The notes below the pieces were generated by a model. The model was not told the DNA's origin and did no database searches. It was given only the letters and a program-made list of their open reading frames with translations. DNA of 64,000 bases. Source: Armillaria gallica. Its lineage: Eukaryota > Basidiomycota > Agaricomycetes > Agaricales > Physalacriaceae. The stretch lies in NCBI GenBank assembly GCA_037576215.1, contig JBANDB010000018.1, positions 124,001 to 188,000 on the forward strand, in the 5' to 3' direction. Made by a program: the position numbers and the translations under genes. Shown here one piece after another: positions 58,124 through 64,000 of the stretch. The first letter of the stretch is position 1, and each line of letters begins with the position of its first letter.

Positions 58124-60229
58124 TTATGAGACCGCCTGCTCTTTGGATACCTCGCCCTTCTCCGAATGAACCAAAGCATCAACGGACTCCGCCGCGCCAA
58201 TGTCCCCGTGCCAACCATTTGCTTCCAAGAACGCCTGGAAATTTGCGTCTTCAATAGCTAAATCTCCGTCCAAACTAAAGAAAGAAGGTTTAAAGTTAGT
58301 TTTTTATACAGGACGACGACCTCTTACTCGTTACGAATAAAGAACCAAGTTACGGTCATACCGGCCAAACCACAGATAGCCGCAATGATCTAACAAAAAT
58401 GAGCGGCGTATTCGGCAAATCGATGAGCAACCCACAAAAGTCCATCGTTTCCCCAAGTTGTCCTGAATTGGCTTGAAAGCCTGGGTTCCCAGAACTGCGC
58501 CAACTTTGCCAATTGCTGCTGAAAACCCGTAACACGTCCCGCGGACAGCAGTCGCATATGATTCACTCGAAGTCAACCCGAGCATGTCCCCAGGGCCGGC
58601 ATTAGCAAAAGAGTTCATCAGACCATATCTGTCCCACGCAGATTAGAACATCGAAGACCACCAAGAGGGTAGCAACCAACATACAATACAATGAACCCCG
58701 GAACATTCTTGATGACCTTGTCATAGGCACACCCGACCGCCAGACCAAAAATAAGATATCCACTGAACCCGAGAATCACTAAAAATTGTGGCGCGAGTGG
58801 TCAGGTGCAACATCGCCTCAGAAGGCGCATTGACGTGACATACTTGTGTTCCTCCGCCCCAGATGGTTGACCAATAGCGCGCCAACAACACATCCCGGAA
58901 GCGCGATTGTGCCCAGAAGAAGCTGGTACTCCGCAGTCTTACGAACGAGTTCTTTCCCTTTGACTGAGACAACAGAAGAGATAATTTGACCCGAGACTAC
59001 CATTCGGTAATTAAATTCGTGGAGACAGCAATGGAGGAGTGTCCACTTACATACGCCATTGGGGAAGGTAATGAAGTCGTACAAGAACCACGCCCCCACA
59101 GTGCCGATCAAGGATTTCCAGTAGTATTTAATGGTCAACATATGTGGCACATTGTGTTGGATGGCGCCTTTCCGGTAGAGTTGTGAGTTGAGCATCTTGA
59201 GACGGAAATAGAATACTGCAAGAGCTGCCAGTGTATGAGGAATGAGATTCTCGCTATGATAGTCGTCAAGGAATTAGACTGACGAGGTACACAGCTGATA
59301 CCGAAAACGGTTCTCCATACAGTTGAAAGATTGGCCTGTAAACCACCTAAGGAAAGAGGGTGTCAATATGGCATTCGAACATATGAACCAAAACTCACCA
59401 GCCGCCTCAAAGACAATCAGATAAAGGATGCACGCGAAAGGCGTACCGAAAGAGAGCATAAAGTTTGTGACCATAATGAAAACTGGACCGCGCTGCTTCT
59501 TGATCTTTTCGTTGGCAGCTTCCGCAGCAGAGGTTGAGCAGCTGGGGTATTCTCCTCCCAGACCTATCCCAGTGATACCTCGACCTGGAATACAGCGAAT
59601 CAGAAACGGAACACGGTGGAAATAGGCAAAGGTACAAATAGTGAACATCCAAAGGAAGCCTATAAAGCTCCCATTTGCGCCATGGGATGCAGTACAGAGT
59701 ATGATCCCAATAACGATCATAACCGTCGAAAGTACGATTCCCCATTTTCGGCCTTTGACGTCGCAGAGGTACCCGATGATAATCTGACCGAAAATAGTGC
59801 CGACAGTCAAAGAATTAGATAACTGCGTCGACCAGTGGGAATTGTATGCTGAACCATAGACCTGAGCAAATACAACATTCGTCTGGAAGAAAGATCCGGG
59901 AATGAGGTCACGAGTTCCGAGATCAAGGACCTAGAGTGGACTCACGAGTGACATGATGTTCTGTAAGACGTAGAAATCAGCACGAGTTCGGTACGAGTCA
60001 ATTAAGGGCCTAGTACATTCTGTAAGCCGTCGCTGATAAGAGCAAAACCTAGGACGACGATATGAGAACAAGGCAGAACAAAGGGAATGGATTCGTACCA
60101 GAGCAAGCAATAGTGAAGGCGCTGGATAGCCTTTCTTTCGTCGTCAAAATCTCCAGTCTAGACTCATCATGATCCTTAGAGAGCTGGGGTAAAGAAGCAC
60201 TTCTCCCGTCGGCGTTCATCGTGAAATGG
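58124..60229 (-). CDS. MFS permease of the phosphate/glycerophosphodiester (PHS, Git1-like) type
   Basis: Plasma-membrane proton-coupled transporter, probably for inorganic phosphate or a glycerophosphodiester. The start is MNADGRSASLPQLSKDHDES at 60229 and the stop at 58124. Landmarks in order: GFALISDGLQN, a 15-nt exon encoding NIMSL, TNVVFAQVYGSAYNSHWSTQ, SLTVGTIFGQIIIGYLCDVK (TM2 and the GxxxD loop), GRGITGIGLGGEYPSCSTSA (TM4 signature), SLIGTVGAWFLYDFITFPNG, ALPGCVVGALLVNHLGRRNT, and GDMLGLTSSESYATAVRGTC. The C-terminal tail is acidic (FQAFLEANGWHGD, VHSEKGEVSKEQ). The GLGGEYP signature is typical of PHS-family permeases. I did not fix all exon borders, and at least eight introns are present. 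Confidence 0.88.
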
Positions 60230-61606
60230 CAGAGTCCTTGGAAGGGACGGAAGGGAGAGCCAGTGGACTCCGCTCTTATTATTAAACTGATCCCCGTAAG
60301 GCACCAAAATGTTGCATACGATACATTGCGCACGAGAGTAAAACAGAATCCCTTGATTGGCCGCGTCTGCTTCTGCCGCTCGTCTAGAAATCAGATCGGA
60401 ATATCAGTCTTGCCTGATGATGGCCTAATTTTGGACGCACGTTGGACTGTATCAGCGTTCGTCTTTGCTTGCCAGTATCGTGCATGCTCAAGAGGAGGTG
60501 CGAAAAGATCAGCATAAAGACATTACATTACTATCCTTGTCGGCGCGCCTGGGCATACTGAGACCTCGTGCGGATGGGTACTAGTTTTGTAGGCGTTTGG
60601 AATGAAGCGTAGATAAGATAAAGCGCGAACAGGAGCAGGCGACTCTACGACGATAATGAATATATGGTGGGCTGAGAACTCTTGAACACGTACTGTTCCG
60701 GTAACGTAGCAGCATAAATATACAAACCTTCATCGCAACGAATTCTGTGCCATAGTCACATCGTTGCTCAAAGGAATCGCCAGAGAAAAATATATCAAAG
60801 ATCGCTTGAACGGAGCTCGCGACCGTATTATGTTACACTGAAAATTGAAAATGAGAGACGTGACGGAGGACGGAAGGGAAGAATGACTGATCTCCGACAT
60901 ACCCGACGTCCGAGTCGTGGCATGATCGCTGCTTACATAGTACTTGCCCTCATCTTGCACAAAAGCAAACGACTCTACAGTCTTCAAACTTCGGTTTCGG
61001 ATCATCAATGCGAAGGGTTGACTGCATGGTTCACAACCTGAATTTATGCATTCCTGGATCCTGTATATTTTCTCTGTGGAAAACAAGACTTCAAAAATGT
61101 TGTAACATTTCATAATTTTCATTGAACTTCTCATGGTAAAAACGAGCTGAAAGACGGGATAATTTCCATACTTTTCTCAGGTACCTGAAAATAACCGGAA
61201 CAACGGATGAACAAGGTATTCCCCGCGGTCAGCAGAGGAAACCACTTTTCATTCGGAGAAAGGAAGTCTATTTCGGTAGGATAAGCAGATCTGAGTCAGT
61301 GTACGTCAAAGATAGGACAGGCCTCAATGGTAGCGAAAAGTCACGACATTTTTAGAATATCTTTTACCGTCTTGAAAAGAAACTGGCCCCAGCAGTGACG
61401 AGTTCTACTTCACAGTGAGTGCCCGACACATGGTCTTTGGGAAAACTGATAGATTGGTTCCCGCAGAGAAAATTAATTGTGCACGGTCGACTTCAGTACA
61501 ACCCTCCTCGGACTGCCATTTTGTTTTGTCAGTCAGCCGTACTGCTCGTCCGTCATGACGTCAAAGATCGTTATCAATGATATCGTATAGGTATACCGAC
61601 GGCAGT
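60230..61606. other. Intergenic region with one unassigned frame
   Basis: Contains a minus-strand open frame of 134 codons starting at an ATG at 61134 (MRSSMKIMKCYNIFEVLFST) and ending at 60730. It is coding-like in parts (SLKTVESFAFVQDEGKYYVS) but has no recognised domain. I cannot say whether it is a gene. Confidence 0.3.
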
Positions 61607-63427
61607 CTAGCATTCCTCTGATACTCCTCCTAGATCATCGTCATCTTCAGAATCGTCATCTTCTGAGTCAGTACCGTCGTCTTGCCCGTCTTCATCAAGT
61701 AGGACATCACGCAAGTCCTCAACATCTTCCTCTTCGCCATGACCCGCAGTGACCGACCAGTGCTTACTTTTGCGCGCTGCAAAAACTGCGATATCCAATC
61801 CTTTATCGCGTAAACGCCTGAACTTCCTCACGTCACAGACTCGATGGGCGTGACTGAAATCCGGGATGCTAAACCAGACTTCGAGCCGCACCTTTGTCCT
61901 TGCATTCCACAAGTCGTCCACTAAAGTGTAAATCTGCTTCAAATACTCTGATATCGCCTCATGGAATGAGCAAATGTCGTTCGAAACTTTTATCTCGAGC
62001 CTTGATAAATGCGGGAAATGGCCCGGCTCACACATGAAGGCGGCCAGTCCAGATAGAAGCTCAGTGTTCGAAGCAGTGACCGTGATTTCAAGGTCGGCGA
62101 GGCTTTTGTGGACCGACGGGAGCGCTGAGAGAATGCTATCCGGGACACCGCGGAGATGAAGCTTCCTCAGAATGCAGCCCGAACGATGAATGAAGGCCGA
62201 CAGGGTGTCTCCCGCAATCTGACCATTAACCCACCCGAAATGAATGATATGTAGCTCATCGATTCCGGGGAGACGGAAGTAATCGAGCACGTACCAATCA
62301 CGGACACGAAATGTACGAATCAAGGGATTGTCGATCCTAGGCGTTTCGCTATTATATGGCGCTGGGGGTGATGGGGGCCCATAGTCCGTCAAATGAGACC
62401 CTTGGAGGAGGATGGTTTGCACTGTGGTGCGCCATACATCCGCCCGCATCCTCTGGAGCTTGTGGTCGAGGAATCTGAGTTGGCTGAGCGGGAGGTGGAA
62501 TGTGCTGGCTAGAGAGACCTCGTTCAGACGAACGGAGCGGAGCATGGGTGCTATGCTGAAGGATTCTTGAAGCTCGTTGTGGATTTGTGCACCCGAGCAC
62601 AGGGATATATGCAATGTCTCCAGGCAGTCCAGCCGTCCGTTTAGTGCGCGGAGACATTTAAACGCCGGAGGGGTTGAAACTTTGATGTTCAGGTGTTCCA
62701 CCCGGCGAGAGTGTCGTGTCAACACTGTTACGAGTTGGCATTCGATTGGAAGTTTAGCAAAACTCTCGTTGTCGTCATCGGTTGATGCGCTGAGCTCTCC
62801 ACTGTTACTGTCCATAGGTGGCAGGTTAATCTCCGAGTACCGGTACGTCATCGGTCTCTTCTTGGTTTTGTAGTCGAACCACACGGAGAGAAGAAACGTG
62901 CCGGATCGCTTCAGAGCTGTGTGAAGCAGCATTGCGGGTTCCTGGGGGGAGAATCTTTTACCATGGGACGTAACGTTTGTGATATTTGCATACGACCAGA
63001 GCGCGCCATACGTGCATGCCAAGGTTCTCCACGTTTTGCATACGTGGGTGAGGATCCACGGTCCTCTAGTAATCTCGAAGACGTCGTACCTTTCCTGAAC
63101 GACGGTGCGGAATATCTCGAGGATAATATCGGTGGGCAGTCTGCGTATGGGGGAGAGCACAGTATTGCAGTCGTCAATAACCAAACCCAAGCAATGAATG
63201 TCCGCTTTCTTGTCCCTGATTTGGGCCCGGAGCGATTTTATCTCCTTCTCTGCGAGAGCTATGTCATTTGCTGCGCGCACCATCATATCCGAAATAGTGC
63301 CAGTGACATCTAAGTCGTCGGGGGGTGGGTCATTGGTCTGAAGGAGACGGATGAATGAGGACGGGTAGGTGTACTTGTCTTGAAGTCGACGTGGTGGCAA
63401 AAACTCTTCTGGTACGGTATCCTCCAT
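61607..63427 (-). CDS. F-box protein (Agaricomycete type)
   Basis: Probable substrate-recognition subunit of an SCF ubiquitin ligase. Single open frame of 606 codons with an ATG at 63427, intronless. The N-terminus carries a short coiled coil (NDIALAEKEIKSLRAQIRDK) followed by the F-box, SPIRRLPTDIILEIFRTVVQ, and HVCKTWRTLACTYGALWSYA, the arrangement usual in mushroom F-box proteins. The long middle part has leucine-spaced repeats compatible with LRR-like folding, and the C-terminus is a strongly acidic tract (DEDGQDDGTDSEDDDSEDDD). The target is unknown; these genes are highly expanded in mushrooms. Confidence 0.93.
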   Translation of the reverse strand: MEDTVPEEFLPPRRLQDKYTYPSSFIRLLQTNDPPPDDLDVTGTISDMMVRAANDIALAEKEIKSLRAQIRDKKADIHCLGLVIDDCNTVLSPIRRLPTDIILEIFRTVVQERYDVFEITRGPWILTHVCKTWRTLACTYGALWSYANITNVTSHGKRFSPQEPAMLLHTALKRSGTFLLSVWFDYKTKKRPMTYRYSEINLPPMDSNSGELSASTDDDNESFAKLPIECQLVTVLTRHSRRVEHLNIKVSTPPAFKCLRALNGRLDCLETLHISLCSGAQIHNELQESFSIAPMLRSVRLNEVSLASTFHLPLSQLRFLDHKLQRMRADVWRTTVQTILLQGSHLTDYGPPSPPAPYNSETPRIDNPLIRTFRVRDWYVLDYFRLPGIDELHIIHFGWVNGQIAGDTLSAFIHRSGCILRKLHLRGVPDSILSALPSVHKSLADLEITVTASNTELLSGLAAFMCEPGHFPHLSRLEIKVSNDICSFHEAISEYLKQIYTLVDDLWNARTKVRLEVWFSIPDFSHAHRVCDVRKFRRLRDKGLDIAVFAARKSKHWSVTAGHGEEEDVEDLRDVLLDEDGQDDGTDSEDDDSEDDDDLGGVSEEC

Positions 63428-64000
63428 GGTTGAAGGAAGTCGATTGAGAATAAGAAACTTGTACTATTCCGGAGTTGTGAGTGATTCAAAGGACATGGGT
63501 GCGAGGGTGAATAGCTCACCTAGTCAGGTCTAAACTGGATATGCCGGTTCGAAGACGAGGTGGGTGTCGCAAGAAGAACAAGTTATACTGTCCCAATATA
63601 AAGGGAAATCGAGTGGCTCCGGGTAGCAAGCTGGGCAATGGGCAGATCGACAAAGCATCGATCGACTCACCGCTATCATTGGACCCCGCGACAAGGTCAA
63701 AAATGTATGTTATATGCCACTGAGGCATAAAAGTCTTATTCAAGTGGCTTCCTAGAAAAGGCACAAGCGGGAAAGTTACAAAAGACCACTTTCAAGTTTT
63801 TGGTCAAATTGCAACAATCTTGGATCTGGTCGATCGATGAACGTCGAATTCATGAATACAGCGCAGTATAGTCGTACTGTGATAGCACCAGTTACTTGAT
63901 ACGCCTTGTCTCATATATCCCAACTTGATTGTTACTGACCGCATTGACTGTTCATTGACCATTTCGCAAAGACAATAAATTGAATGAATGGTCTAGCGAA
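63428..64000. other. Upstream region of the F-box gene
   Basis: No supported exon. A minus-strand open frame at 63516-63764 has no recognisable features. Confidence 0.4.

Noticed and set aside
1..64000. Biosynthetic gene cluster around the LaeA-like methyltransferase
   Set aside because: No polyketide synthase, NRPS, terpene cyclase or P450 signature was found in the window.
1..64000. Bacterial-type features (operons, CRISPR, Shine-Dalgarno sites)
   Set aside because: Gene structure is clearly eukaryotic with dense spliceosomal introns, and no CRISPR-like repeat-spacer pattern was seen.

Overview
The window looks like nuclear DNA of a filamentous Agaricomycete (Basidiomycota). Protein genes are broken by many short introns (mostly 45-60 nt, GT-AG, with some GC-AG), exons can be very short, and the protein families (DUF6535, F-box with coiled coil, LaeA-like methyltransferase, GT61, GH16, KRE9/KNH-like, class 3 lipase, Rxt3) are typical of mushroom-forming and wood- or litter-decaying fungi. 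There are no operons, phage features or CRISPR arrays. Splice models were built by hand from reading-frame continuity and family consensus; where I give an exon sum, the total is a multiple of three.

Layout. 1-1.8 kb: an anion:cation-symporter MFS permease (minus, running off the left edge) with 4-, 7- and 16-nt exons. 2.6-5.6 kb: a DUF6535 membrane protein. 7.7-9.1 kb: a secreted class 3 lipase. 11.4-14.5 kb: two members of an unrecognised small-protein family, with a third at 26.7-27.4 kb. 15.3-15.7 kb: part of an acidic hypothetical gene. 16.0-17.7 kb: a GT61-type glycosyltransferase with an apparent frameshift. 18.3-21.3 kb: two tandem RING-finger paralogues. 21.8-22.4 kb: a tRNA-Glu gene followed by a 400-bp element with terminal inverted repeats and an 8-bp target duplication. 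22.4-31 kb: gene-poor, with several unassigned exon-like stretches. 31.2-39.5 kb: two copies of a ~1.9-kb segmental duplication, each with a KRE9/KNH-like secreted protein gene, flanking a coiled-coil protein gene.

40.3-41.5 kb: a decayed DUF6535 copy. 41.8-43.3 kb: a LaeA-like SAM methyltransferase. 44.7 kb: tRNA-Gly(TCC) with an intron. 46.0-47.9 kb: a protein with four CxxC...W..H...C zinc-knuckle-like repeats. 48-52 kb: gene-poor, ending in an intron-containing tRNA-Glu beside a truncated copy of the 22-kb element. 52.3-55.2 kb: an Rxt3-domain protein (Rpd3L-type histone deacetylase complex) whose N-terminus is encoded by a run of phase-2 mini-exons. 55.7-57.2 kb: a secreted GH16 glycosidase. 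58.1-60.2 kb: a PHS/Git1-type phosphate or glycerophosphodiester permease. 61.6-63.4 kb: an F-box protein.

No single pathway links the genes. Secreted or wall-related functions (lipase, GH16, two KRE9-like proteins, GT61) and nutrient permeases at both ends are interspersed with possible regulators (RING, F-box, Rxt3, LaeA-like). The most novel items are the three-member small-protein family, the mini-exon array in the Rxt3 gene, and the repeated association of one transposable element with tRNA-Glu genes.
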